NCBI GenBank assembly: GCA_964503615.1
Contig: CAZDBA010000059.1
Span: forward strand, 1-26,776
DNA: 26,776 nucleotides
Direction of reading: 5' to 3'
Source of the DNA: CAZDBA01 sp964503615
GTDB taxonomy: Bacteria > Planctomycetota > Planctomycetia > Pirellulales > Pirellulaceae
Under the pieces are notes generated by a model. That model was not told the DNA's origin and did not search any database. It worked only from the letters and a program-made list of their open reading frames with translations. Positions 16,308 to 25,001 of this stretch are shown here, one piece after another. The first letter of the stretch is position 1. Every line of letters starts with the position of its first letter. The translations under genes and the position numbers were made by a program.

Positions 16308-17282
16308 CTACTGACCAAGATATTCATCTTCTTCCAGATCGCTATCAAGATCGCTCGGACTTGCCTTACTGCCAGAACCGTTATAGTTTCCCGCGCCGAA
16401 TGGCACGTCTTCACCATTGGAACTGACAACTTTGCCACCAGAATGCATATACTCGACCATTTCGGAGCCTTGGAAGATAACCTGCTTGAAACCATCTTGC
16501 TGTGGTGGAGCTGCCCAAACAGGCGTCTCGCCTGGACTGCTATCTCCAGATTTGCGAGCATTAATGTATTGCTCAAGTTCCTCATCAATGTTGGCCAAGC
16601 CCTCTTCTTCGTCACCTTCACTCTCGCCGCGAAGGACAAGCTTAAGCTGAGCAACCTTCTGCACGAGAACCAGTTGTTCTGAGTTCCGTTCGTTCAAAAG
16701 CAAACCCACGATAGCACTTTTGGCACTAGCAGACTCTTCCCGCTGACCTGTGTTACTAAACGAAGCGTTCACGGAATAGACTGGGACATTCTTCAGGAAC
16801 GTTTTCGAAACGGAGACCTGTTCACCATCTTCACGAGTTTTGAAGACACCAATCACGTCGATATGATCGCCAGGTGCCAGCAATCCGTTGATCGTATCGT
16901 CTCCGGAAACTTTAATCGCACACACCTTGAAACCCTTGGGAATCGGCAATTTGCCAACGTTTACGTTTTCCCGGCGGTCTACGTTAGTCATTAAAATAGG
17001 AGTGCCTTTGCCTAGACGCTGCGTATTGATCTTTCCTTCCAACTCTTCAAAAGAGGAAATAGCCCCTTCCGGAACAATGCCAGTAGGCCAGTGGTCGATT
17101 TTGACATTCTCTTCAGTAAGGGTGGTGTGCATGTCCACCATGTCAATTGCAACTAAAACTGGCGACATCTCAACAGCGACTTCGCCGCCACCGCCTTTTC
17201 CCATGACTTGACCAATGCCGATAGCGGCAATTAGGCCACAGCCTAGAGAAACAAACATCAAAATAAGTGATTTCGATTTCAT
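16308..17282 (-). CDS. cpaB: Flp pilus assembly protein CpaB
   Basis: 324 residues. One N-terminal membrane helix (LILMFVSLGCGLIAAIGIG, about 6-24) is followed by a Gly-rich hinge. The SAF/AFP-like domain of CpaB/RcpC lies at about 40-110 (SPVLVAIDMVDMHTTLTEENV ending GTPILMTNV). The RcpC core follows at about 115-215 with FKVCAIKVS, GLLAPGDHIDVIGVF and VGLLLNERNSEQLVLVQKV. The C-terminal 100 residues are acidic and Gly/Ser-rich, ending in an Asp/Glu-rich tail. CpaB helps to place and support the secretin in the periplasm. The ribosome site AGGA precedes ATG 17282. A 235-base gap with three inverted repeats separates it from the upstream cpaA. Confidence 0.93.
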   Translation of the reverse strand: MKSKSLILMFVSLGCGLIAAIGIGQVMGKGGGGEVAVEMSPVLVAIDMVDMHTTLTEENVKIDHWPTGIVPEGAISSFEELEGKINTQRLGKGTPILMTNVDRRENVNVGKLPIPKGFKVCAIKVSGDDTINGLLAPGDHIDVIGVFKTREDGEQVSVSKTFLKNVPVYSVNASFSNTGQREESASAKSAIVGLLLNERNSEQLVLVQKVAQLKLVLRGESEGDEEEGLANIDEELEQYINARKSGDSSPGETPVWAAPPQQDGFKQVIFQGSEMVEYMHSGGKVVSSNGEDVPFGAGNYNGSGSKASPSDLDSDLEEDEYLGQ

Positions 17283-17365
17283 CGGGATTCCTGTTAACGT
17301 AAAACCGTTCGGTGTTTTAAAACTGTATGTCAGTCACCGTCCTGGTAACGCTTTCCCCTCCTGGG

Positions 17366-17396
17366 AGAACTGTTTTCAAAATCAGAAAACAGTTCT
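17366..17396. other. Perfect 12-bp inverted repeat upstream of cpaB
   Basis: AGAACTGTTTTC (17366-17377) and GAAAACAGTTCT (17385-17396) are perfectly complementary around a 7-base loop. In the minus-strand transcript it lies about 85 bases before the cpaB start. It could be an operator, a leader hairpin or a processing site. Confidence 0.7.
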
Positions 17397-17446
17397 GTGC
17401 ACATCGTTCATCGACCATCTACTGATAGCAGGATGAGTGATTTGCG

Positions 17447-17461
17447 GCTGTCATGGACAGC
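17447..17461. other. 6-bp hairpin between cpaA and cpaB
   Basis: GCTGTC and GACAGC flank ATG. It is small and could be chance, but it lies directly next to the larger repeat at 17467-17502. Confidence 0.35.
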
Positions 17462-17466
17462 TGGTC

Positions 17467-17502
17467 TATCTTGCGAACCCAGATTTCCGATTTCGCAAGA
17501 TA
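17467..17502. other. Perfect 11-bp inverted repeat after the cpaA stop
   Basis: TATCTTGCGAA (17467-17477) and TTCGCAAGATA (17492-17502) are perfectly complementary with a 14-base loop, starting 15 bases after the cpaA stop on the transcribed strand. There is no T run, so it may be an RNA 3'-end stabiliser or a partial terminator. Confidence 0.65.
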
Positions 17503-17517
17503 AATTGACTTTGCTGA

Positions 17518-18093
17518 TCAGATCAACATCCCCATCCAACCGAAGTACATTACGGTGCCGATAGCAATCGGAATTCCGTAAGGCAACAGTCGCATAGAGC
17601 TTTTTCGTTCCGCCGCGATTGTCGCGAGCGTTTCTGGATTTCGAACCGTCATGATTTCATTCAGAATGAACATGAACTGATTCATATGTTTCGAGGTTTG
17701 TTTGGACCAAAGAATCATGAACACAGCGAGAATGGCTCCAACGATCGCTGAAACGCAGAAAGCGTAGAACGTCGTCTCGCAGTAAACCCATGCTCCGATA
17801 CCGGCCATCATTTTCACATCACCAGCTCCCATGCCGCCGATCGAGTAAGCTGGCAATAAAGTTGCCAAACCTACAGCTGTTCCGGCAAGGCTCCAGCCAA
17901 GTCCGACATACCAGCCCTCACCGCTCATTCCATAAGCGATCATGCTGTAGATCCAGCCTGCGATGATCATTGGATAGGTAAGCTTATTGGGGACTCGCAA
18001 CTCTTTGCCATCAACATAGGCAGCGACAATCACAAAAAGTGTGACTACCCAATAAGGCCAGTTGTCAGCCATTGTTGCGCCGAAATCTTCCAT
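17518..18093 (-). CDS. cpaA: Type IV prepilin peptidase of the Tad system
   Basis: 191 residues, strongly hydrophobic, with about five to six membrane helices. The two catalytic aspartates of the family are in place: D28 (AAYVDGKELRVPNKLT) and D92 in the GxGD motif (GGMGAGDVKMM). It processes the leader of Flp-type prepilins at the inner membrane; there is no N-methyltransferase domain, as is usual for TadV/CpaA. GGAGAAGAG just before ATG 18093 is a good ribosome site. It is the first gene of the tad block, and no pilin gene lies between it and the next gene or in the 700 bases upstream. An AT-rich TATATA-containing segment at about 18119-18130 may hold its promoter. Confidence 0.93.
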   Translation of the reverse strand: MEDFGATMADNWPYWVVTLFVIVAAYVDGKELRVPNKLTYPMIIAGWIYSMIAYGMSGEGWYVGLGWSLAGTAVGLATLLPAYSIGGMGAGDVKMMAGIGAWVYCETTFYAFCVSAIVGAILAVFMILWSKQTSKHMNQFMFILNEIMTVRNPETLATIAAERKSSMRLLPYGIPIAIGTVMYFGWMGMLI

Positions 18094-18824
18094 TTCTCTT
18101 CTCCACGTCCCCTAGAGGGTATATAATTTTCAATCCGAACAGGTTTGGTCTTCTATAACCTGAGCGTCAAAAGGTAGCTCGTGATTGCGGCGACAATCGT
18201 AAAAAAACAGCAAACCATTTCAAAAGCTTGCTGACAAGATTCAGGTGGCAGTAGCGAGTACATTTGTATTTTCATCCAAATAAAAATTCATGTTTCCAGT
18301 CAAATAACCCGAACGGGTTCAAAATTTGATTGGCACGGTCATGTAGCACCCAAAAATCAGGGCGATAGTTGAGCAACCGCTACTGAAAACGGTCTTCGGA
18401 GATTCTCTATGCAGAAAACTCCCATATCTAAAAGACTGTTTCTGCTGAAACCTAGCTCACCCTAAGGGTGAGTCAAACTGTAAGTGTCAGGAAAATGAAT
18501 TTAGTTAAGACGGTTCAGCGAATCATGCTTACCTTTGCGCAGCACAAATACCGGTCGTAACGATTAAACCGCAAACCACGATTAAGGCAGGCAGAGCCTG
18601 TATTGCATTGTGTACGACGCTAGGACCATGCTATGAGGTGCTAGGCTGGAATACTGTTTACCGGCTCCGTCGTGAATGCCACGAAAAACGGCTCTGCCGT
18701 TCATCCACCTCCCTCGCTAACGTGGCTAGAGTGTCGGTTTCCAACAAGGCTTGTTTGACCTGGCACTCGGCATAAATTCAAATACTTTCGCAAACACTAT
18801 TTGAATACCCTACGGATACTAACA
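18094..18824. other. Long gene-free region between cpaA and a secreted protein gene
   Basis: A divergent 731-base stretch with no frame that looks like a gene on either strand; I looked in particular for a short Flp pilin and did not find one. One minus-strand frame (about 18535-18620) encodes a short hydrophobic run but has no start codon. Visible structure: small palindromes at 18306-18319 (AACCCG/CGGGTT) and 18456-18472, and GCTAGG repeated twice within about 35 bases near 18620-18650. The stretch might hold a regulatory RNA, but no known RNA class is recognisable. Confidence 0.5.
18456..18472. repeat. 17-base palindrome in the gene-free region
   Basis: CTCACCCT and AGGGTGAG flank one A. 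It could be an operator or a short terminator stem; no T run follows on either strand. Confidence 0.5.
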
Positions 18825-19574
18825 ATGGCAAACCGAATCTTTTACCCACTTCTTTGTACGATTCTTATGACGCTGGTTATCACCTCAACGGCGATGGCTC
18901 AAGGAGCAAAGATCGTTCGCCCCGCGTTGACCGTGGCTGAAGACCAAGAGGCAACTCAGATTGCAAAGCCCGGTGAGTACTCCCTTGTGCAAGGCGATTT
19001 TCTGGAGCTTGAATGTTTGACTTCGCAACCTCTGAAAAACATGAGTTCGACGGTTTCGCCAAGGGGCATTCTTGCGGCGAATGGTCCGCCCAAACCGGTT
19101 GTCGTGCCTGGCGCGGATGATGATGGCAGAAAAGTCTTTCGATTCATCGCGAGGAGAGCGGGAAATTGTGACATTGCTCTTTCAATCAATGGGATCGAAT
19201 ACAACTACGCAATCACCGTCGAAGCGCGACAAGGCGGTGGGGGCGGGAACGCCCGATTCGGAAACGCCCGACTCGGAAAGGCCCGGCTTGGTCAAGCTCG
19301 CTATACAGCAACGCAAGCGGATGGAAAGGTTGTCATTACAGCCAACGGAATGAACCCGACTCCGGGACATAGAAGTTTTTTTGAACAAGCAGAGATAGAG
19401 ATTTGGCCGCCCCAATTCCGTTTCATGATTCGAAGCCCCAAAGGAGCGGTCACCCAAGTCATGAGCCCGTTTTCCGTTCAAACCAGCTTCGACGCTGCTG
19501 ACCCGGTCCAGGCAATCGAGATCACCGACCGAGATGGCACCCACACGATCGAAGTTGCTCAGCCAGAAAAATAA
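18825..19574 (+). CDS. Secreted protein of unknown function with a pentapeptide repeat
   Basis: 249 residues from ATG 18825; a TTG at 18801 would add 8 residues before the signal peptide. The signal peptide (FYPLLCTILMTLVITSTAMA) cleaves near residue 25. Residues 26-135 read as a beta-rich domain (YSLVQGDFLELECL, VFRFIARRAGNCDIALSI) of the kind seen in Ig-like or surface domains. Residues 141-160 are four copies of a five-residue repeat, (G)-x-A-R-x, encoded by 15-base units. The C-terminal part (IEIWPPQFRFMIRSPKGAVTQVM) is another beta-rich stretch ending in an IEITDRDGTHTIEV strand. No catalytic motif. I do not recognise the family. It is probably periplasmic or surface-located. It stands alone. 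Confidence 0.75.
   Translation: MANRIFYPLLCTILMTLVITSTAMAQGAKIVRPALTVAEDQEATQIAKPGEYSLVQGDFLELECLTSQPLKNMSSTVSPRGILAANGPPKPVVVPGADDDGRKVFRFIARRAGNCDIALSINGIEYNYAITVEARQGGGGGNARFGNARLGKARLGQARYTATQADGKVVITANGMNPTPGHRSFFEQAEIEIWPPQFRFMIRSPKGAVTQVMSPFSVQTSFDAADPVQAIEITDRDGTHTIEVAQPEK
19245..19304 (+). repeat. Four 15-base tandem repeats inside the secreted protein gene
   Basis: Units encode GNARF, GNARL, GKARL and GQARY. The first two units are almost identical at DNA level and the last two have diverged, which fits expansion by slippage followed by decay. Confidence 0.75.
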
Positions 19575-19686
19575 CCTTGTTTGGGTTTGTGAACCCTATT
19601 CCAGCTACAAGCCCGACGCGCCAGCGAGTCGAATTTCGAGTGTTTGATCCACTCGCTTGCCGAATTGGACCTGTATTAGCCCGGTT

Positions 19687-20538
19687 CTAATGAGATTGCG
19701 TAGATTTGCATTGAACCGTACTGTCCGCAAAGCGATGTCCAGCACGTGGTCCATTGGCCGTTTGAGTTAGAATCTCAGGCCCTTCCTCAGTCATCAAAAT
19801 CGTGTGCTCGAACTGGGCTGAGACTTCACCGTCAGCAGTACGAACCGTCCAGCCATCACCTCGATCGCAGATCGAATCGGCCTTGCCGCCGTTAATCATC
19901 GGCTCGATCGTAAAACACATCCCTGGTTGCAAACGTTCCCGTTGCGATTGAAGGTTGGCCACGTGCGGAATATTGGGTCTTTGATGAAAGCTCAAACCGA
20001 TTCCATGTCCAACATATTTCTCTACCACGCCAAAGCCATATTGGTTCTTGACATGCTCGACGATTGCAAAGCCAATGTTGCTGATTCGACAGCCCGGCTC
20101 AATCGCCTCGATCGCCAAATACAAACAGTCAAACGCACACTGCACAATGCTGCAAGTTTTCTCGTCGACTTGGCCGATAGTGAATGTTTCTGATTGATCA
20201 CCATGCCAGCCATCAACGATCGACGTTAGATCAATGTTGACGATGTCGCCTGGCTGAAGTTCATAAGGTCCAGGGATACCATGACAGATCACCTCGTTGA
20301 CGCTGGTGCAACAGCTTTTGGGGAAATCAAACTTTTCCCCAGCGTATCCCAAGCAAGCCGGAACATGTCCGTGGTCCAACGTGTAATCATGAACCAGTTG
20401 GTCGATTTTACTGGTGGTTATCCCGGCACGAACATGGGGACGAATAAAGTCCATGAGTTGAGCGTTAAAAGCCCCCGCCGTCCGCATCTTCTCACGCTCA
20501 GCTTCTGTCAGTCGGATTCTAGGTCGTCGCCTAATCAT
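19687..20538 (-). CDS. map: Methionine aminopeptidase, type I
   Basis: 283 residues. It removes the initiator methionine from new proteins. All five metal ligands are seen: D103 (NIDLT), D114 (HGDQS), H178 (VGHGIG), E212 (TIEPM) and E244 (QFEHT), together with H86 in CHGIPG. The N-terminal extension is short (no zinc-finger domain), and the 25-residue C-terminal tail beyond the fold is planctomycete-like. The start ATG at 20538 lies at the usual distance before the first helix (LTEAEREKMRTAG). It is divergent from leuS with a 324-base gap. Housekeeping gene, cytoplasmic. Confidence 0.97.
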   Translation of the reverse strand: MIRRRPRIRLTEAEREKMRTAGAFNAQLMDFIRPHVRAGITTSKIDQLVHDYTLDHGHVPACLGYAGEKFDFPKSCCTSVNEVICHGIPGPYELQPGDIVNIDLTSIVDGWHGDQSETFTIGQVDEKTCSIVQCAFDCLYLAIEAIEPGCRISNIGFAIVEHVKNQYGFGVVEKYVGHGIGLSFHQRPNIPHVANLQSQRERLQPGMCFTIEPMINGGKADSICDRGDGWTVRTADGEVSAQFEHTILMTEEGPEILTQTANGPRAGHRFADSTVQCKSTQSH

Positions 20539-20862
20539 GTGCTTTCTGTTCCAAAATACGATGAGAATTTGAAGGGTGGTGAGGTTGAGTTATTTTAGTC
20601 GGCAACAGCCAAAACCAAGCCACATTTGCCTAATAGATTCAAAAATCCAGCCTGACAACGTCAACTCGTCCACAATCCGCTGGTCGTTTTTATATCCCAT
20701 TAGTGAACCCACAATCAACGCCTTTAGTCCTGATATCGAGAAAACGACGAATTCGCTATATTACGACCGATTCAATCGTCAAACATTGGCTGGCTCACTG
20801 CCTGGGATTCCTAGTGGGCTAAAACCGAGCCGAGAACGGTTCAAGCAAAGGAAAACAAAACT
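20539..20862. other. Divergent promoter region of map and leuS
   Basis: A 324-base gap with no gene. AAAGGA (20847-20852) is the ribosome site of leuS. TATATT at about 20757-20762 is a possible -10 for leuS, without a convincing -35. I see no T-box or other amino-acid-sensing leader: there is no specifier-like stem or antiterminator motif. Confidence 0.5.
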
Positions 20863-23718
20863 GTGGCCCAAAATAATTCAGCCGCCTACGACCCTGCAAA
20901 AATCGAGCCCAAATGGCAACGTTACTGGTGGGAGAATAAAACGTTCAAGACGCCAGAAACGATCACTGGCGAAAAGATGTATGTCCTAGACATGTTTCCC
21001 TATCCCAGTGGCGAAGGCTTGCATGTTGGCCACCCAGAGGGATACACCGCCACCGACATCGTGTGTCGTTACAAAAGAATGTGCGGCGTTGCTGTACTCC
21101 ATCCGATGGGATTCGATTCGTTTGGTCTGCCAGCGGAAGACTACGCGATCAAAACAGGACAGCACCCGCGGATCAGTACCGAACGAAACATTCAGACCTT
21201 CAGCCGCCAACTCAAAATGCTCGGTTTCAGCTACGACTGGGATCGTCAAATCGCAACCACCGACGTTGAGTATTTTCGCTGGACACAGTGGATCTTTACC
21301 GTCCTCTATGATACTTGGTTCGACCAAGCCCAAAACAAAGGTCGTCCGATCAGTGAGCTGCCGATTCCCGACGACATCTCCGCCCAAGGCGAAAAAGCGA
21401 TTCGCGAGTATCAGGACCAATATCGACTGGCCTATGAATCGAACGCGCCAGTGAACTGGTGCCCTGGACTGGGAACCGTTGTCGCTAACGAAGAAGTAAT
21501 TGATGGACGCAGCGAACGAGGTAACCATCCGGTCCAGCGCGTACCGCTACGACAATGGATGCTGCGAATCACCGCTTATGCTGACCGGCTGGAAAACGAT
21601 CTGGAAGGGTTGGACTGGTCCAACGGTGTAAAGAAACTGCAAAGCGATTGGATCGGACGCAGCACTGGGGCTGAAGTCGATTTCTATATCGGCGACGCTG
21701 AAAAATTCTCCGAGTGGAAAACGGTCCGCGCGACCGAGGGAGTCCCCGAGACCCAACCAGAAGACGTGCTGCGCGTTTACACGACGCGGCCTGACACTCT
21801 GTTCGGTGCCACCTATATGGTGATCGCACCGGAGCATAAAGCGGTTGACCGAATCACTACGCCAGAACAAAAAGAGGCGGTACAAGCCTATTGCCAACAA
21901 GCGAGCTTTAAAAGCGATCGCGAACGGCAAGACGATAAACGTGGCAAAACCGGTGTCTTTTCCGGTGCTCACGCCATCAATCCGGTCAATGGTAAACCTG
22001 TGCCGATCTGGATCGCTGACTACGTACTGGCCAGTTACGGTACCGGCGCAATCATGGCGGTACCTGCACACGATCAACGCGATTTTGAATTTGCAAAGCA
22101 GTTTGGGATCGAGATCCAGCCCGTTGTCCAGCCATCGAAGAACCAAAAAGGGATCAACAACGACGCAATCATGGCTGGGGAGATCTGTTTTCCGGGTACC
22201 GGTCGAGCGATCAACTCGGGCGAATACGATGGGCTGAAAACAGGCGAGTTCAAAAAGAAAATCATCTACGACCTTAACAACGCAGGAGTAGTCAAGACGG
22301 CAGTAAACTACAAGCTCCGAGATTGGCTGTTTAGCCGCCAACGTTATTGGGGCGAGCCGTTTCCGATTCTGCACGAACTGGATGACGACGGTCAGCCAAC
22401 CGGAATGCGCCGTGCGATGACGGCCGCCGAACTGCCCGTAAACCTGCCTGACCTAGATGACTTTCAGCCACCTGGCCGACCTGTTCCGCTACTGGAAAAA
22501 GCGGCGGACGATTGGCTTTATCCCGTCATCGACGGAATCAAATACAAACGAGAAACCAATACGATGCCGCAATGGGCGGGCTCATGTTGGTACTACCTTC
22601 GTTTTATCGATCCGACCAATACTGAGCAGTTTGTTGATCCAGAAAAAGAGAAACAGTGGATGCCAATCGACCTGTACGTCGGTGGTGCTGAACACGCCGT
22701 GCTGCACCTGCTTTACGCAAGGTTCTGGCACAAAGTCCTGTTTGATCGCGGATATGTATCCACGACCGAACCGTTTCAAAGACTGGTTAACCAAGGCATG
22801 ATCCTGGGCGAGATGGAATTTATGGCCTATCGCGATCAATCCGAGGCTTGGATCAGCAGCGAGATGGTTGTCGAAAACGAAGAGCGGGAAAAGGTCCACA
22901 AAGGCACGGGCGAGAAAGTTCTGGCCGTTTCTCGTCATCCAGACGAGGTCGAAAAACAAGGTGAGCATTTCGTGCTGGTTTCGGAGCCTTCGATTCGGAT
23001 CGAAAACAAATGTTACAAAATGTCCAAAAGCCGTGGCAACGTCGTCAATCCAGACGAAATCGTTGTGGACTACGGAGCCGATGCACTGCGCCTGTATGAA
23101 ATGTTTATGGGCCCGCTCGAGGCGCAAAAGCCGTGGAGCATGAACGGGGTCAACGGTGTACGAAACTTCCTTGACCGCGTTTGGCGGATGATCGTTGACG
23201 ATCAAGGCGAGTCACCAGAACTCAATTCAGCAGTTTGTGATGAACAGCCTACTGAAGAGCAGCTGAAACTGTTGCACAAGACGATCAAAGCGGTCACTTT
23301 GGACTTTGAAAAGCTTGGATTCAATACATCGATTTCCAGGCTAATGGAGTTCGTCAATTTCTTTACCAAGCAGAAACAAAGGCCCCGCGAGATCATGGAG
23401 CAATTTATTCTGCTGCTGTCACCACTTGCACCGCATTTGGCTGAAGAGCTGTGGGAGATGCTGGGTCATACCAAGACGCTCGCCTACGAGCCATGGCCGC
23501 AGTACGACGACAAACTGGCTGTTGACCAAACGGTCGAAATTCCGGTCCAGATCAACGGCAAGATCCGGGCAAGAATCTCGATCGATCGCGGGCTGGCCAA
23601 AGACGCGCTGTTGGCGGCTGCCAAAGGAGACGCCAAAATAGCGGAACACCTTGCAGGAAAAACGATCCGCAAGGAGATTGTGGTTCCCGACAAGCTCGTG
23701 AATTTTGTCGTCGCATAA
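20863..23718 (+). CDS. leuS: Leucyl-tRNA synthetase
   Basis: 951 residues, class I synthetase, which charges tRNA-Leu. The HIGH motif is HVGHPEG (54-60) and the second signature is KMSKS (719-723), each in normal context (FPYPSGEGLHVGH; KMSKSRGNVVNPDEIV). The CP1 editing domain is intact, with TTRPDTLFGATYMVIAPEH and the following GTGAIMAVPAHDQRDFEFA. The leucine-specific insertion between the catalytic core and KMSKS is long and charged. The C-terminal part has the anticodon-binding domain and ends in a ubiquitin-like fold (IPVQINGKIRARISI). It is about 90 residues longer than the E. coli enzyme. The start is GTG, supported by AAAGGA 10 bases upstream. The mutY gene follows after 47 bases, possibly in the same transcript. 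Confidence 0.98.
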   Translation: MAQNNSAAYDPAKIEPKWQRYWWENKTFKTPETITGEKMYVLDMFPYPSGEGLHVGHPEGYTATDIVCRYKRMCGVAVLHPMGFDSFGLPAEDYAIKTGQHPRISTERNIQTFSRQLKMLGFSYDWDRQIATTDVEYFRWTQWIFTVLYDTWFDQAQNKGRPISELPIPDDISAQGEKAIREYQDQYRLAYESNAPVNWCPGLGTVVANEEVIDGRSERGNHPVQRVPLRQWMLRITAYADRLENDLEGLDWSNGVKKLQSDWIGRSTGAEVDFYIGDAEKFSEWKTVRATEGVPETQPEDVLRVYTTRPDTLFGATYMVIAPEHKAVDRITTPEQKEAVQAYCQQASFKSDRERQDDKRGKTGVFSGAHAINPVNGKPVPIWIADYVLASYGTGAIMAVPAHDQRDFEFAKQFGIEIQPVVQPSKNQKGINNDAIMAGEICFPGTGRAINSGEYDGLKTGEFKKKIIYDLNNAGVVKTAVNYKLRDWLFSRQRYWGEPFPILHELDDDGQPTGMRRAMTAAELPVNLPDLDDFQPPGRPVPLLEKAADDWLYPVIDGIKYKRETNTMPQWAGSCWYYLRFIDPTNTEQFVDPEKEKQWMPIDLYVGGAEHAVLHLLYARFWHKVLFDRGYVSTTEPFQRLVNQGMILGEMEFMAYRDQSEAWISSEMVVENEEREKVHKGTGEKVLAVSRHPDEVEKQGEHFVLVSEPSIRIENKCYKMSKSRGNVVNPDEIVVDYGADALRLYEMFMGPLEAQKPWSMNGVNGVRNFLDRVWRMIVDDQGESPELNSAVCDEQPTEEQLKLLHKTIKAVTLDFEKLGFNTSISRLMEFVNFFTKQKQRPREIMEQFILLLSPLAPHLAEELWEMLGHTKTLAYEPWPQYDDKLAVDQTVEIPVQINGKIRARISIDRGLAKDALLAAAKGDAKIAEHLAGKTIRKEIVVPDKLVNFVVA

Positions 23719-23765
23719 GTTGGTTGAATTTTACGTGAGCGGCAAGGCGCTGGTTATTTACGACC

Positions 23766-24896
23766 GTGTCTTTTCGCTCACATCGTATTGAGGGCAGCGG
23801 TTTACTATTGTCTGGCATCGATCTATCGCATCTGGATTCTCGCGCGAAAACGCATTTGCGTCGTAACCTGTTGAAATGGTTCGATGCCAATCAGCGGGAT
23901 CTTCCGTGGCGTCGAAACAAAACGGCGTACCGAATCTGGGTCAGCGAGATTATGTTGCAACAGACACAGGTCGTGACCGTAATCGAGTACTACAAACGAT
24001 TCCTGAAACGGTTCCCTGACGTTGGCAAATTGGCTGCAGCCGATGAATCGCAAGTATTAAAGCTGTGGGAGGGGTTGGGCTACTACCGCCGCGCGAGACA
24101 ATTGCATGCGGCTGCCAAGTTGGTTGTGCAGCAACACGGTAGCAAGTTCCCGACCGAATTTGAAGAAGTTCTCGCCCTGCCCGGCATCGGTCGCTACACT
24201 GCTGGAGCGATCCTTTCGATTTCTGGCGACCAGCGTTTGCCAATATTGGAAGGCAACACGATTCGTGTTTTCTCGCGGTTGATGTTGCTGGACGAGGATA
24301 CAACGACGCGGGAAAACCAAAACGAATTGTGGGCGTTTTCAGAAAGCTTGTTGCCGCGAAAGCGAACGGGGGATTTTAATCAAGCATTGATGGAGTTGGG
24401 CAGCGAGATATGCAAACGGCAAAATCCGCTTTGCAGCGACTGCCCCATCCGTCTCCACTGCGCCGCGCGGGCTCATCACCGTCAGGCTGAAATCCCACGG
24501 CCCAAAAAGCCTCCGAAGTATGAAGAGGTCAACGAGGCGGTCATTGTTGTGCAAAACAAAGACCGAGTCCTGATGCGGTTGTGCGGCGAAGACGAACGTT
24601 GGGCTGGCTTGTGGGATTTCCCTCGATTCCCTGTAACCTCGCGCGCTGCCGAAAGACAGCTCAGCAATAACCTGCATGAGGCTACCGGTCTGAAAACGGT
24701 TGTGGAAAATTGCGAGCGAACGATCAAGCATGCAGTCACGCGTTTCCGAATTACCCTGGATTGTTTTCGATCGACCGAGATTAAGGGTAAGCTAAAAAGG
24801 AAAACCGCCTATCAATGGGTGGCAACAAAAGAGTTGGCCGATCTTCCCCTGAGCGTGACGGGTCGCAAAGTTACCAAGATGGTTAAAGCAGAATAA
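23766..24896 (+). CDS. mutY: A/G-specific adenine glycosylase MutY with a changed catalytic residue
   Basis: 376 residues from GTG 23766. It excises adenine mispaired with 8-oxoguanine. Visible are WVSEIMLQQTQV with catalytic E61, the helix-hairpin-helix LPGIGRYTAGAILS (138-151) and the iron-sulfur cluster C216-x6-C223-x2-C226-x5-C232. About 250-376 is a NUDIX-like 8-oxoG-reading domain. Two sites deviate. The catalytic Asp of the family (Asp138 of the E. coli enzyme, in ILDGN) is Glu here (E162, in ILEGN). The FSH loop that senses 8-oxoG is VTR (324-326). The fold is otherwise complete, so I treat it as a functional or altered MutY rather than a pseudogene. The 20 residues before the first helix may be extra; no better start is visible. 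Confidence 0.93.
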   Translation: MSFRSHRIEGSGLLLSGIDLSHLDSRAKTHLRRNLLKWFDANQRDLPWRRNKTAYRIWVSEIMLQQTQVVTVIEYYKRFLKRFPDVGKLAAADESQVLKLWEGLGYYRRARQLHAAAKLVVQQHGSKFPTEFEEVLALPGIGRYTAGAILSISGDQRLPILEGNTIRVFSRLMLLDEDTTTRENQNELWAFSESLLPRKRTGDFNQALMELGSEICKRQNPLCSDCPIRLHCAARAHHRQAEIPRPKKPPKYEEVNEAVIVVQNKDRVLMRLCGEDERWAGLWDFPRFPVTSRAAERQLSNNLHEATGLKTVVENCERTIKHAVTRFRITLDCFRSTEIKGKLKRKTAYQWVATKELADLPLSVTGRKVTKMVKAE

Positions 24897-25001
24897 TTTA
24901 GTACGAAGAATCAACAGATGACATTTTGAAATGCTTTTCGCAACGCATTTGGTGCAAGCTTGATCACGGGAAAACGTTCCCAAACTAGAGCAAGAATCAG
25001 G

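Noticed and set aside
18535..18620. Minus-strand hydrophobic segment that might be a small pilin
   Set aside because: No start codon, no prepilin cleavage motif and a stop on each side; it does not look like an Flp pilin.
20539..20862. T-box leader upstream of leuS
   Set aside because: No specifier loop or antiterminator consensus is visible, and T-boxes are rare outside Firmicutes and related groups.
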